Below the pieces are notes generated by a model. The model ran no database searches and was not told where the DNA came from. It was given only the letters and a program-made list of their open reading frames with translations. Made by a program: the position numbers and the translations under genes. This document shows positions 39,922 through 51,281 of a DNA stretch of 64,000 nucleotides, piece by piece (within the stretch, counting starts at the first letter, position 1; each line of letters begins with the position of its first letter). The DNA lies in contig NC_089856.1 of the NCBI RefSeq assembly GCF_036373705.1, positions 28,802,298 through 28,866,297 of the forward strand, given 5' to 3'. The stretch is from Amia ocellicauda. Lineage: Eukaryota; Chordata; Actinopteri; Amiiformes; Amiidae.

Positions 39922-41146
39922 TACACTCACCTAAAGGATTATTAGGAACACCTGTTCAATTTCTCATTAATGCAATTATCTAACCAACCAATCACATGGC
40001 AGTTGCTTCAATGCATTTAGGGGTGTGGTCCTGGTCAAGACAATCTCCTGAACTCCAAACTGAATGTCTGAATGGGAAAGAAAGGTGATTTAAGCAATTT
40101 TGAGCGTGGCGTGGGTGTTGGTGCCAGACGGGCCGGTCTGAGTATTTCACAATCTGCTCAGTTATTGGGATTTTCACGCACACCCATTTCTAGGGTTTAC
40201 AAAGAATGGTGTGAAAAGGGAAAAACATCCAGTATGCGGCAGTCCTGTGGGCGAAAATGCCTTGTTGATGCTAGAGGTCAGAGGAGAATGGGCCGACTGA
40301 TTCAAGCTGATAGAAGAGCAACTTTGACTGAAATAACCACTCGTTACAACCGAGGTATGCAGCAAAGCATTTGTGAAGCCACAACACGTACAACCTTGAG
40401 GCGGATGGGCTACAACAGCAGAAGACCCCACCGGGTACCACTCATCTCCACTACAAATAGGAAAAAGAGGCTACAATTTGCACAAGCTCACCAAAATTGG
40501 ACAGTTGAAGACTGGAAAAATGTTGCCTGGTCTGATGAGTCTCGATTTCTGTTGAGACATTCAGATGGTAGAGTCAGAATTTGGCGTAAACAGAATGAGA
40601 ACATGGATCCACCATGCCTTGTTACCACTGTGCAGGCTGGTGGTGGTGGTATAATGGTGTGGGGGATGTTTTCTTGGCACACTTTAGGCCCCTTAGTGCC
40701 AATTGGGCATCGTTTAAATGCCACGGCCTACCTGAGCATTGTTTCTGACCATGTCCATCCCTTTATGACCACCATGTACCCATCCTCTGATGGCTACTTC
40801 CAGCAGGATAATGCACCATGTCACAAAGGTCGAATCATTTCAAATTGGTTTCTTGAACATGACAATGAGTTCACTGTACTAAACTGGCCCCCACTGTCAC
40901 CAGATCTCAACCCAATAGAGCATCTTTGGGATGTGGTGGAACGGGAGCTTCGTTCCCTGGATGTGCATCCCACAAATCTCCATCAACTGCAAGATGCTAT
41001 CCTATCAATATGGGCCAACATTTCTAAAGAATGCTTTCAGCACCTTGTTGAATCAATGCCACGTAGAATTAAGGCAGTTCTGAAGGCGAAAGGGGGTCAA
41101 ACACAGTATTAGTATGGTGTTCCTAATAATCCTTTAGGTGAGTGTA
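39922..41146 (+). mobile_element. Complete Tc1-like (DD36E) transposon
   Basis: A 1225-bp element with terminal inverted repeats TACACTCACCTAAAGGATTA (continuing TTAGGAACACC) and their complement at the right end. It sits between TA dinucleotides at 39920-39921 and 41147-41148. It carries one uninterrupted transposase gene (40072-41112). Intact ends plus an intact frame suggest a recent insertion that could still be mobilisable. Whether it is active cannot be told from sequence. Confidence 0.96.
40072..41112 (+). CDS. Tc1/mariner transposase, intact, D-D-36-E
   Basis: A 346-residue cut-and-paste transposase that binds the terminal repeats and excises and inserts the element at TA sites in the nucleus. 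The N-terminal third holds paired-type helix-turn-helix DNA-binding regions (about residues 8-48 and 70-120). The catalytic domain follows, with Asp155 in WSDES, the glycine-rich box AGGGGIMVWG (189-198), Asp246 in QQDNAPCH and Glu283 in SPDLNPIE. Asp246 and Glu283 are separated by 36 residues, not the 34 of classical Tc1. This matches the reported DD36E group named Incomer. The length is normal for the family and there is no stop or frameshift. The first ATG is used because the family N-terminus (MGKKGDLSNFE) begins there. Confidence 0.96.
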   Translation: MGKKGDLSNFERGVGVGARRAGLSISQSAQLLGFSRTPISRVYKEWCEKGKTSSMRQSCGRKCLVDARGQRRMGRLIQADRRATLTEITTRYNRGMQQSICEATTRTTLRRMGYNSRRPHRVPLISTTNRKKRLQFAQAHQNWTVEDWKNVAWSDESRFLLRHSDGRVRIWRKQNENMDPPCLVTTVQAGGGGIMVWGMFSWHTLGPLVPIGHRLNATAYLSIVSDHVHPFMTTMYPSSDGYFQQDNAPCHKGRIISNWFLEHDNEFTVLNWPPLSPDLNPIEHLWDVVERELRSLDVHPTNLHQLQDAILSIWANISKECFQHLVESMPRRIKAVLKAKGGQTQY

Positions 41147-41148
41147 TA

Positions 41149-41998
41149 CACCGATCAACCATAACATTATGACCACTGACAGGTGAAGTGAATAACACTG
41201 ATAATCTCATTATCATGGCACCTGTCAGTTGGATGGATATATTAGGCAGCAAGTGAACATTTTGTCCTCAAAGTTGATGTGTTAGAAGCAGGAAAAATGG
41301 GCAAGCGTAAGGATCTGATCGACTTTGGCCAAATTGTGATGCAGCTCTTGTGGGGTGTTCCCGGTCTGCAGTGGTCAGTATCTATCAAAAGTGGTCCAAG
41401 GAAGGAAAAGCGGTGAACCGTCGACAGGGTCATGGGCGGCCAAGGCTCATTGATGCACGTGGGGAGCGAAAGCACGGGCCAGCTTTCAATCCAACAGACA
41501 AGCTACTGTAGCTCAAATTGCTGAAAATGTTAATGCTGGTTCTGATAGAAAGGTGTCAGAACACACAGTACATCGCAGTTTGTTGTGTATGGGGCTGCGT
41601 AGCTGCAGACCAGTCAGGGTGCCCATGCTGACACCTGTCCACTGCCAAAAGCACCTACAATGGGCACGTGAGCATCAGAACTGGACCACAGAGTAATGGA
41701 AGAAGGTGGCCTGGTCTGATGAATCACAAGTTCAAGGTGTTGAAATTCCCCAGATCTCAATCCAATCGAGCATCTGTGGGATGTGCTGGCCAAACAAGTC
41801 CGATCCATGGAGGCCCCACCTCGCAACTTACAGGACTTAAAGGATCTGCTGCTAACGTCTTGGTGCCAGATACCACAGCACACCTTCAGAGGTCTAGTGG
41901 AGTCCATGCCTCGACGGGTCAGGGCTGTTTTGCTGGCAAAAGGGGGACCTACACAATATTAGGCAGGTGGTCATAATGTTACAGACGATCTGTGTCTA
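41149..41998 (+). mobile_element. Tc1-like transposon, internally deleted, second copy
   Basis: Same family as 1-887. It begins CACCGATCAACCATAACATT directly after the TA that follows the element at 39922-41146. Its 3' repeat (TCATAATGTTACAGACGATC) is degraded and ends near 41998. The transposase remnant starts at 41297. It has lost part of the first helix-turn-helix, carries a TAG at 41694-41696 just before the WSDES region, and has the same fusion of the WSDES segment to the segment before SPDLNPIE as the other copy. It cannot encode a working enzyme. Confidence 0.93.
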
Positions 41999-42715
41999 TA
42001 TCTGGTATAATACATGTTCATATTGGTTTCTTTTTATTTTATTACCCCATATATCTATTAGCACAGAAACACACCCAGAGTGTGATTAGTTATTTTGATA
42101 TTATTGTTTTCCCAGCAATATATTCTATGTATATAATACATCACTGCTGTGATCGGACCTCTGCTGCAGTTTATGTCTTACTGCAGAATGTCCCAGAACA
42201 GGTTTTGGCTTGAATATTTTAATTTCCTAATGCCCTGAGGTGTCCCTGTCTCTGTCTCAGAGTTAAAACCCATTTGCGTTGGTCACTGTGTCCGTTTATG
42301 TACAGTTACCCAGTAAATGTATATCTGTTCTGCTCTCCTTTGACTCTAATTTCAAGTCAAAGCAAAATCTACCAAGAGAAATAATCATCTAACAAAACCA
42401 ATTTGAGGAGACTGGAACAAGAAAATCCAGGTATATCAATAAATGTAATATTAATCTGAAGTTCAATATAGTAACGATATATAGTATAATCTACTTTTAC
42501 AGTTTACATTGGGATTTGGATGTTTTGGGTTACAGTTTAAGCCCAGAATTTATATTGCCAAAATAATATAGAAAATCCCTTTGGTTTTAAGATGAAAACA
42601 AATGTAAACTTTGGCAACATTTTCCCTGACCTCAAAATGCTTCTCAGACAAAATTGACATGTATTTCATAATAAATATTGTATTACAGTTCATGTTAATG
42701 CTGTTTATACTTTCA

Positions 42716-42843
42716 TCCATCCATCCATCTTTGAAACCACTTATCCTGGTGAGGGTAGCAGGGAAGCCGGAGCCGATCCCGGCAGGCATAGGGCGCAAAG
42801 CAGGAATACACCCAGGATGGGACGCCAGTCCATCGTTGGGCAA
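42716..42843 (-). mobile_element. 5'-truncated LINE end with 14-bp target duplication
   Basis: Read on the minus strand, the 128-bp insert is a dispersed repeat common in fish (motifs GATGGACTGGCGTCCCATCC and GGATAAGTGG) that ends in short ATGG repeats in place of poly-A. It is bounded by the perfect duplication TGTTTATACTTTCA at 42702-42715 and 42844-42857. A variable target duplication with a tandem 3' tail indicates insertion by target-primed reverse transcription with strong 5' truncation. I think it is an RTE- or L2-like LINE end, but the family call is uncertain. Confidence 0.85.
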
Positions 42844-45800
42844 TGTTTATACTTTCAGTTTAAAGTATTAACAACCATTCTGTACATAATTTTATATTTT
42901 CAAAAACAGAAAAACAACATTGGACACTGGATTTCTTGCTTGTCACATAAACAAGTGTTTGTGTGCTGCAGCAAACTGTACTAAACCTGGTCAACTCTTC
43001 ACAGGAAAAAACTAAAACAGGAAACCCTGTACTGCGTTATTAAACCTGTTTTAAACATATGCAGCTGTTAAATAGGACAGAAGCAGAGGAAGGACTGAAC
43101 TGAACTCACATTACTAACTTGAGCTGCTAGCCTGAGCCAACGCCAAGGTGACTGAAGGCTGATGTCTTACCACAGTGACCTTGGGTTGTCGTTTTTTACA
43201 GAGTGCACAGCAATCCCCATCTAATCTGCGGCCTGTCTTCGCAGCATGGTCTCTTCAGTGCCAGTAAGGCTTTTAAGAGAGCTAGTTTCCATGGAGACCA
43301 AGCTTACCCAAGGTTCTGCGAGATGCTGCTTAATATGGTAGCTGCAGCTCCGCAGCCGAGCAGAGAGACAGAGAGAGAGAGAGACAGAGAGAGAAAGACT
43401 ACGGTACAAAGCTAGTTCTCATTTTCCCTCAAAATAATTTAGGAGATTACAGACAAAATTGCCTGTCAGTGTGGCCTGCTTTCATTGACTTTCACTTTCT
43501 AATGCCGCCTGTGCACCTGGCTAATTATAGATCTCGCTGTGCCCTTTCCCTCCAGGCTGTGCTGATTCCTAATTACAGCACTGTCCAGTCAATAAAACCT
43601 TCCCAACAGCAAACATGCCACCTTCACAGGTTTCAGTGACTATTCTACTCCAGGCAAATGTCAGCACTGACTGCAACACTGAGGATTTCATTACATTGCT
43701 CAGCCGATGCATACAATTTATTCAGAGAAAAAAAATACAGGTGCTTATCTGGCAACTGTGTATTTCAGTGAAAGAGCAGTGAAAATGGTACAGAACTGAT
43801 TCATAAGCAAGGAATGCAAGCATATGGTTAAGGGCACACTAAGACTGGCTATAAGGGGACTGACATGTGGGACATAATTTGGTATAAACTATAACTTAGG
43901 AGTGATAAAACAATATTCATTAGAAAAGGAAATAGTTAAAGCTAAACGTAATAACAGGTGATTGTAATAGGTGATTTACCAGCACAAAAAACAAAGAAAT
44001 ACTTAAGACTTTGACAAAAACTGAGAAAAGATTAAAAGGCTTTATTGTTGTTTGAGGTACAACAGGCATGTGCAATATTTTTCACTGTCGTCCCCTATCT
44101 TATCTAGCATCAGTCATAACCACTGAGACAGAAGCTGTTATGTGTTATGGATTCCCCAGATAATGGCAACACAACACATGCATTTTTATATATTCTCCAT
44201 ATAAGAACTAAAGCTGCACAGATGGATACACCCAGTTATACCAAATACATGCTTAGTTGCAAGGAAATTGCATGGTTTCCATGCTGTTTCTATTCTGCTG
44301 CCACCAGAGTTTGAATGTATTTCTTGTAATACTCTAGTGGTTTGTGTGCCTTGATCTTAATGACTCTCAGACCAAATCTGTCTTGGTAGATTTAACAGGG
44401 TATTAATAATTGTCTCTCTCTCTCTGCCTTTGGTTGAATTAAACCTCCAGTTAAAGGCAATATTGCACAGTTTGACCCTGAAGCAGATTTGCTAGTTTCA
44501 CTGGACTGCAGCCATTCCTCTTTTCATTTCACAGCCTGTCTGGCAAGGTTAGGTGTCAGCTGTAGGAAAAGAGATATACAGCAAACTGTTCCCAGTGTAA
44601 GGGGCCAGCATCAGTCATGTAGATTAAAAAGTAGATTCTGTACAATATATGCCAACCACAAGGCAGGGGCAAAAGGTCTGCATTGCCTGTGAAAAGGGAC
44701 ATGCCTTTGCAGATATTTACTTTATTTTGCATAGTAACAATCTGGATTCCAGATGCTGTACCTGCACTTGATTGTGACTATTTATGAAGCAGCAGAGCAA
44801 GAAAACGAAGACCTGTAGGAAAGGGTCCAGTAACATGGAGAAATCCTTCAGCTTCCAGGAAAGGTCCAGCAGCACTCTCCTATTGCACTCCTCCCCTGCT
44901 GGGTGTCCTTTAGGTGCCCAGGTCAGACAGGCTGAGCCTGGTGTGGCCCATCTGGAGAATGTCAGTGGAGCAGCAGTATTGCTGGTAGTTGTTAAGAGGC
45001 CACTGCACTGCTTGTTCTGTGCCTCCAGGGATTGCACAGCATGTGAAATGAAGGAGAAAATTACTTAATTTACCATCTCAGTGTAGAGTGTGTGAAGACA
45101 CTGATAGAGCTACTGGTGGAGGGAAAGCTAACAGACTCAACCCTCAGGGGTAGTTGGTCCAGTGTACCTTCATCTCCCCCCTGCCTCAGCAAATTATATT
45201 TTACCCTGTCAGCCATGACCTATCAACCACCCCATACCACTGCAGTCATTCCTAAAGACCCCAAGAAGGATAACAGTAGCTTTGCACATTCCTCAGTTGT
45301 CATTTGCTTTTGGAGAGAATTTTACCACTTTCACTCACTGAGTCACTTATGAGTCTTTTATAAAACCTTCAGGACTAGAACCAGTGTAAAAAATAATTAC
45401 TAATACATGCCAGAAACATAGACAGGACTTATCAAGAGAGAATGCCCTTTTAGACTATGAAATTATGCTGAACATGCTGATGCTGCAGTCATGAAATATG
45501 TAGATATGTTAAAAGGAAAACAGTTTCACAACATGAAAACACAGTATGTGCCTTTAAGTTTAAAATCACCAGTAAATCCAATTGTTTCAATTCTAAACAT
45601 AATGTACAAAAGCTACCCAGACAGCAGGTTGTTTAATGGTATGTGACAGATCAGTCATTTTAAACAATTAAGGATTTATAAATAGAAGAGACTAGAATGA
45701 GATCAGCAGCACAGTATCCCCCCAGGACCTGGCTTGAATCTGATCTGAAGCACTCACAAGCTTGCCCTTGCAGTCCCTGACAGAGAGAGATCCATCCATC

Positions 45801-47222
45801 CCGCAGAAACATGGCAGTAATGGAAGACAAAAGACCACTAGCTGAGCAAGGAAAGTCTGACAGTAACCATATATGTATAAATGGTACAAATTACTTGCTT
45901 TAAGATACCAGTCTGGATTTAGAATAGTAAAGGACTACACTATTCAAACAAAGACAATTTGCAAATATGCTATAGTGGCAATATCTGCCAGCACAATAAT
46001 ACATGGTGTCAGATAAGAAAAGCAGTAGAACACTTTGTCTTATCTGACTTTGGGATGAACCTTTGGGATGAACTGGAATGGTAAACCAGGATAGCCATCT
46101 ATCAAAAGAGTTACAGCTGCCATTACAGCAAAGGATACATACTAAGGACATATATAAGATTAAATTACATAAATTGCATTACTACTGTTCCTTGTACATT
46201 TATTATTCAATTGCGTCTCTCCATGTAATTCGTTTGAAATAAAGCATCAGCCAAATACATTTGTAAATGTGTCATAGAAATAAATATGTCATGTTGTAAA
46301 GATGATCAGATACATGACTATAGTGACATCATGATTACAGCACAATGAGCAACAAGGTGAACAGATTAATCAAGCTGCTCTCTCTATTATTATAGGGTTA
46401 TAAGTAACCTGCACGAATTACATAATTTAATTTAAGGCCTTCATTCCCAGAGTCATTACTAATTATCAGTTTGATTGGGGTGCAGGGACAGATGCTGAAA
46501 ATGAAATAAATTAATGAACAAACTTGGAAAATTATTTACCTTAATAACTTTATTTCACCTTTTAAAACAAAACAAGAATCTCAGGACATATATTTATTTC
46601 AGTTAGTTCTTTGTATCATCTCCGTTGAAAAACTAAAGGACAGAATTGTTCCTCTGTTCTGTACTGATGCACAACAAATCTGGGTGTGAAGCGATTACCA
46701 CTTTGGCCACACCGCTGAAGATTAAATAGATATTGTCTGTAAATACTCTGACAGGATTCTGTGGTGTTGCTGAGAACAGCCTCTTGGTATCTGGGACACG
46801 ACAGACCGAAAGAGGCCCAAAGTATTAAAGGCGGGTTTGGGCATGGAAGTGCACCTCTGGGATCTCTTCATCAGTATGACTAATTTAAGTGTTAATTGAT
46901 TACTTTAACAATGCGCTCACCTTTCCCTAAGGGGCACAAAACTATCTTAAAAATTGATAAGGTTTCAAAGAATATGAGAGAGAGAGAGAAAGAGAGAGAA
47001 AGGGAGAAAAAGATATACAAACAGTGCTATATTTATGGCATAGCACATATTCAACCAGCAAGACTTGCTAAGGCTCTTAATTTGAACTGAACAATTTGAA
47101 CAATATAAATTCAGTTCAAGACATTGACCTTCACCTACCGCTGTCTCAACCACACTGCACCAAGCTACCTTCAGACCCTCGTACTTCCAGGATATAAGAC
47201 CTCATATATTGTACACACATGT

Positions 47223-47383
47223 GTAAATTGGAATTTGTAAAATGTATTATGCTTTGAATTGCACTGTATTATGAAAATTGGAATTTGTAATGTTTTATGT
47301 CTTGAATTGCACTGTATTTTTGCACTTTGTATTGCGCTTATATTTTGCAAGTTTCCCTGGATAAGGGCATCTGCTAAGTAATA

Positions 47384-47423
<40 letters not shown>

Positions 47424-47425
47424 TA
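47223..47425 (+). repeat. Retroposon tail with internal duplication and (AAT)n
   Basis: A unit of about 50 bp (AAATTGGAATTTGTAA through TTGAATTGCACTGTATT) occurs twice (about 47223-47273 and 47274-47320). It is followed by the fish tail CCCTGGATAAGGGCATCTGC and then (AAT)n at 47376-47421. The tail matches those at 15.5 kb and 24.6 kb. Confidence 0.75.
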
Positions 47426-48362
47426 TAAAAAACAACTAAAAAACTAATTAAACTATTGATAGTGTAAGAAGCACAACATCTATCCCTTAAACTGCCTTCT
47501 GCATATAGTTCCACCCTAACAGGCTGTCCATGATTTTTTTGCTAAATCTCTTTACAATGGCTCTTGTTATTAGATTGCCGGTGTAGAACATCCTCCTGAA
47601 CTAAGCTACACAATGGAGATACTTTGTCTTTGGGTGTTAGCTGTTGAGGTGAAAGTGTTAAAAACCTTCAACAGGTCATTGTCACTTTGCATTATTGCCG
47701 CTTTCTCTCTCTTTACCTTTTGGCAAACCAGTCACCTCTTGTCAAACCAATGTGTTTGCCATTCATTCAAGCTGTGAGAGAGCAAGAACAACTTGGTGAC
47801 ATTAACTGATGCACAGAAATAAACAGAAGCTTGCTGGCTGGATTTCGTAATTCATAAGGAAAGGGAAGAATTTATCTTTTGGAAAGAGGCACAACAACCA
47901 CCTTGAAAAAGGTCAAGCTGTAAAGGTGATTTTGGCACCCAACAGGGAGTGTGAAGGAGCATTAGCAAAAGGACAAACACTGTGCAGCCTTCATAGCCTT
48001 TAACATATGAGAAAACATATATTGTAAGGAATTAAATTCACAGCAGTTCCCCTATAATGCATTATGCTACCTCAAAATAATTTGTATTAAGAATGTTTGT
48101 TGTAACAATAAAAATTAGGACAATTCTGCATGTAGACTGGTTTGTTAATCATAGTCTTTCTCTGTCTTTATCAAGCAGTACTCCTGATTCAGAAGGAATT
48201 ACCAAAGATATTAGCTATATTAATGTTAAGTCTAGCTTTTTTTCATTAGCTTTGACATGTGCTTCAATTCAAATCGAGTCAAGGCTGTGTTGTCACGTTA
48301 AACAGTCATAAAATGGACATTTTCTATTTTTCCAACCAGCACCTACCTGTTTTCAACATCTT

Positions 48363-51281
48363 TCACTTCTTTATCCTCCTTTTCCATTCTTCTTTCTTCT
48401 CTTCTGCCATCACATATCCACACGGGCCATCCCGGTTTACTGTCAACTTCCGGTGTCGTCTTACTTTTTCGAGTTGTTGCCCCTTGCTGTTTCCATCCCC
48501 ATGCTGCCCTGTTGTGTGTTTCTGGCTGCTGGTGAACTCAGAGAAGGCAGAATTGGAGAGAGGGAGGAATGTGGGCCTGAGTGGCTGGTCTTCATATGTG
48601 TCACCAAGGAAATCAGACCTAGATTTGTCTGATGAAGGACTCCAGTATGTTTCCAGAACAAGCTCATCTGAGCTGTTTGTTGTGACCAGCCCAATTTCCA
48701 ATCCACCACCCTCCTGTTGAGGAAGTAAGTCTTGAACGTTGCTTTGTTCCGGTTGCAAGGTGCCAGTGTCTTTCTCTGTACTTCCCTTTGTCTGACTGTG
48801 ACAACTGGTGTCTTGTCTTCTCTTGTCCATACTTCTTGGTGTCTGGTTTTTCTTGGGTTTTAAAAATCTGTGGATCTGATCTTTTTCATTTTCTAAAATC
48901 AGGTCTTTCTCTTTCTTGCCACTGGTGTTCTGGTCAAACTGTAGGAAGAATGGCTCGCTGTCCTTCAGCTCCTGGGTCACACTACCATTGATCTTCAGAG
49001 AAGATACCTGGCCTACACATTGCTCCAAGAGGTTCATTAGGTTAAGGTCACCTCCTCCTCTTGATGGGCTGATGGGAGATTCAAAGATCCCCAGTGGCAA
49101 TGCATTGTGGGTCCCCTTGAGGTCAACTGGAACAGATTTTTTGAAGCCATCAGCAGCACAGTTTAGGAGCTCAGAGGTTTTAATGTGTTCAATGAAGGAC
49201 AAACATGAGGCACACAATAGCAATTCCTTTGAGCTGTGTTTCAAGGATGCCCTACAGGACTCACAGAGAGATTCTTTATTAATAGCAAGCAGAATTATAG
49301 CATTCGCCCCTGTGCCTGGTGTTCGTGGGGAAGGCAACTTTATATCTTTGTTTAGCATGAAAGAGTGATCATCACTGAAAATTTTGAGACACCTACCATT
49401 AGTGGCAGTTTTGAACTTGGCTTCTCCATGTCCATTAGAAGCATTACATTCAGATAAAGCAGAGACAAATCTGTCTTTACTGAGTTGGAAGGGAACAACT
49501 CCAGACACAGGAGTCCCATTTTGTGAGCAGACTGGTCTCTCTTTAGAAAGATGTTTCGATGAATCACTGTGCTCACTCCACGTGTGCTTTCTTGGCACCT
49601 TCCGCATTACTGGAGAAATTACCTCTCCATTCAGACACCCACTATTTCTCTGTTGCTCCGTCCCATTACACACTGCCTCTGATGGGCTAAGCTTCTCAGT
49701 TCTGTGCTTGAGCCAGTTCACAATGCCCATCGCCAGAGAGATTTCAGTGTCGCACAATTTTAACAGGCACTCCTTGCCCTTCCAGTTGCTCTGCAGGAGT
49801 TCCTGGCCAATTACGTCCAGAGCCAGTGGGGGAGCAAGGTTTTCCTCAGCACCAACATGGAAGCTGTACATGGACAGTGGAAGGTCACTAGACTGACCTA
49901 AATCACTCTCGGATAGGCTCATGTCATCGTCAAAGATCGGAGTAATCCCAGTCTCATTGGGGTCATAGAAGAGCTCATATAGTGCATCACCACTGTAGCT
50001 ATCTCTGGGAAACCTGCTGGAGCCACAGGGTGTGATGGATCCCCTGCTGTTGTCCTCTTGACCAGGGCTGAATGAATCATAATAGCCCTCATCACTTGTG
50101 GAGACCGACTGATTTTCACTCTTTGGTGTCGTCACATCTGCATTTAAATCCACTGTCATCTCCTCTTCAGCAGGAGTGGGGAGGCTGCTAGGGGATGCAC
50201 CTAGGTTTTGACTGGCTGGCTGGTTTTGGGTAGGGCTTTGTGTACTCAACACCTTTCTTTCAGTTCTAGAATTCTGGCGTAACAGGACTGTTCTGCCCAA
50301 GCCATCCCATATTCCCAGGAAATCCATCACCTCTGTTTGATGGGGAGATGCCAGCTGCTCCACACCACCCTGGAAGGACCCCCCCACTGGGCTGGGCTTT
50401 CTTGGTTCGCACACATCCTTGTCCGGGTCCTGTCTCCGCTCAATCCCCAGAGAGATGTGCTGCTCCTCATCTGCAAATATTTCCCCACACCCTGCCTGGG
50501 AGTCAAAGCTTTTCAGGGAAGCCACATCTTCACAGAAATTGCCATAGCACTCGTTAGAAGAGTCTGACAGAAGATCGCTATTGGAGAGCTCTGGTGGCAC
50601 AGGATTCCCAGTAGATCGCTCCCTATGTTTCGAGGATTTCCTAGACTCTTTTGAAGCAGTTTCCTTTCCTCCAGGGCCATGATCTAAGGGCACAGGAGAG
50701 GCTGCCTTCTCATGCTTGTGCCTCTTCATCCCAAACAAGTCTCTGAAAGCCTTCCTGGGCTTCCTCAGTGAGATCCTCTTCCTGGGAATAGACTTGGCAA
50801 TGGACGGTACGAAGGGCACTTGAGGAGTAAAGTCCCTGTAGTCGATGATTTGCCGGCCATAACCTGAGACACCACGGTTTTCTTGCATCAGTCTGCCATA
50901 ACCATCAGAGGAGATCCCAAACCCAGAAAAGCTCACACTGCTCACCAGCCTACCCCTCCTCTGGGCAGAGGGTGACAAGCTTTCCCCAGAGCTCCCACTG
51001 TCTGGCATTGGCTGTAGCCCCATGCTCACAACACAGTCATGGGTCTTGCTTTTCCTTACAGATTGGCTATGACCCCAGCCCTGGCCGCAATCACTGGTGG
51101 GAACTCCAGAGGAACCCTCCTTGCTGCTGTCTTCTCCCCCTCTGCTGCTGGCTTCATTACACGCCACAGAGCTCACCTGCAGGCATTGGACATGCTCACC
51201 AGATTTGACATCCACAGTGGGGCTGATCTGATCCTTGGGGAGCTGCAAGCTGCTTTTTGGGGGGCTCTCTGTCGGCTCCAT
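48363..51281 (-). CDS. amer3: APC membrane recruitment protein 3
   Basis: A single coding exon of 972 residues. AMER proteins bind the armadillo repeats of APC, associate with the plasma membrane and modulate Wnt/beta-catenin signalling. I recognise AMER3 from conserved blocks: VRKSKTHD (75-82), the basic region IIDYRDFTPQVPFVPSIAKS followed by IPRKRISLRKPRKAFRDLF (145-183), CEDVASLKSFDSQAGCGEIF (250-269), VSTSDEGYYDSFSPG (393-407), FPRDSYSGDALYELF (424-438), and WKGKECLLKLCDTEI with the MGIVNWL segment (500-524). The middle and C-terminal parts are rich in Ser and low-complexity, and the C-terminus is strongly basic. It is somewhat longer than the human protein (about 860 residues). The chosen ATG agrees with the human start region (KSSLQ is shared), and a splice acceptor lies 21 bases before it. 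The frame is intact. Confidence 0.97.
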   Translation of the reverse strand: MEPTESPPKSSLQLPKDQISPTVDVKSGEHVQCLQVSSVACNEASSRGGEDSSKEGSSGVPTSDCGQGWGHSQSVRKSKTHDCVVSMGLQPMPDSGSSGESLSPSAQRRGRLVSSVSFSGFGISSDGYGRLMQENRGVSGYGRQIIDYRDFTPQVPFVPSIAKSIPRKRISLRKPRKAFRDLFGMKRHKHEKAASPVPLDHGPGGKETASKESRKSSKHRERSTGNPVPPELSNSDLLSDSSNECYGNFCEDVASLKSFDSQAGCGEIFADEEQHISLGIERRQDPDKDVCEPRKPSPVGGSFQGGVEQLASPHQTEVMDFLGIWDGLGRTVLLRQNSRTERKVLSTQSPTQNQPASQNLGASPSSLPTPAEEEMTVDLNADVTTPKSENQSVSTSDEGYYDSFSPGQEDNSRGSITPCGSSRFPRDSYSGDALYELFYDPNETGITPIFDDDMSLSESDLGQSSDLPLSMYSFHVGAEENLAPPLALDVIGQELLQSNWKGKECLLKLCDTEISLAMGIVNWLKHRTEKLSPSEAVCNGTEQQRNSGCLNGEVISPVMRKVPRKHTWSEHSDSSKHLSKERPVCSQNGTPVSGVVPFQLSKDRFVSALSECNASNGHGEAKFKTATNGRCLKIFSDDHSFMLNKDIKLPSPRTPGTGANAIILLAINKESLCESCRASLKHSSKELLLCASCLSFIEHIKTSELLNCAADGFKKSVPVDLKGTHNALPLGIFESPISPSRGGGDLNLMNLLEQCVGQVSSLKINGSVTQELKDSEPFFLQFDQNTSGKKEKDLILENEKDQIHRFLKPKKNQTPRSMDKRRQDTSCHSQTKGSTEKDTGTLQPEQSNVQDLLPQQEGGGLEIGLVTTNSSDELVLETYWSPSSDKSRSDFLGDTYEDQPLRPTFLPLSNSAFSEFTSSQKHTTGQHGDGNSKGQQLEKVRRHRKLTVNRDGPCGYVMAEEKKEEWKRRIKK

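Larger units (their letters stand above)
41999..48362. other. Intergenic DNA between Tc1 cluster and AMER3
   Basis: No gene is supported apart from the 3' untranslated part of AMER3, which must extend left from 48362 for an unknown distance. Contents include a LINE fragment (42716-42843), a (GA)n-rich run near 43362-43398, a retroposon tail and duplication at 47223-47425, and GAGA-rich sequence near 46975-47005. A minus-strand donor-like site (CTTGG|GTAAGC) lies near 43310 downstream of a CT-rich tract, but no frame supports it. Confidence 0.5.
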
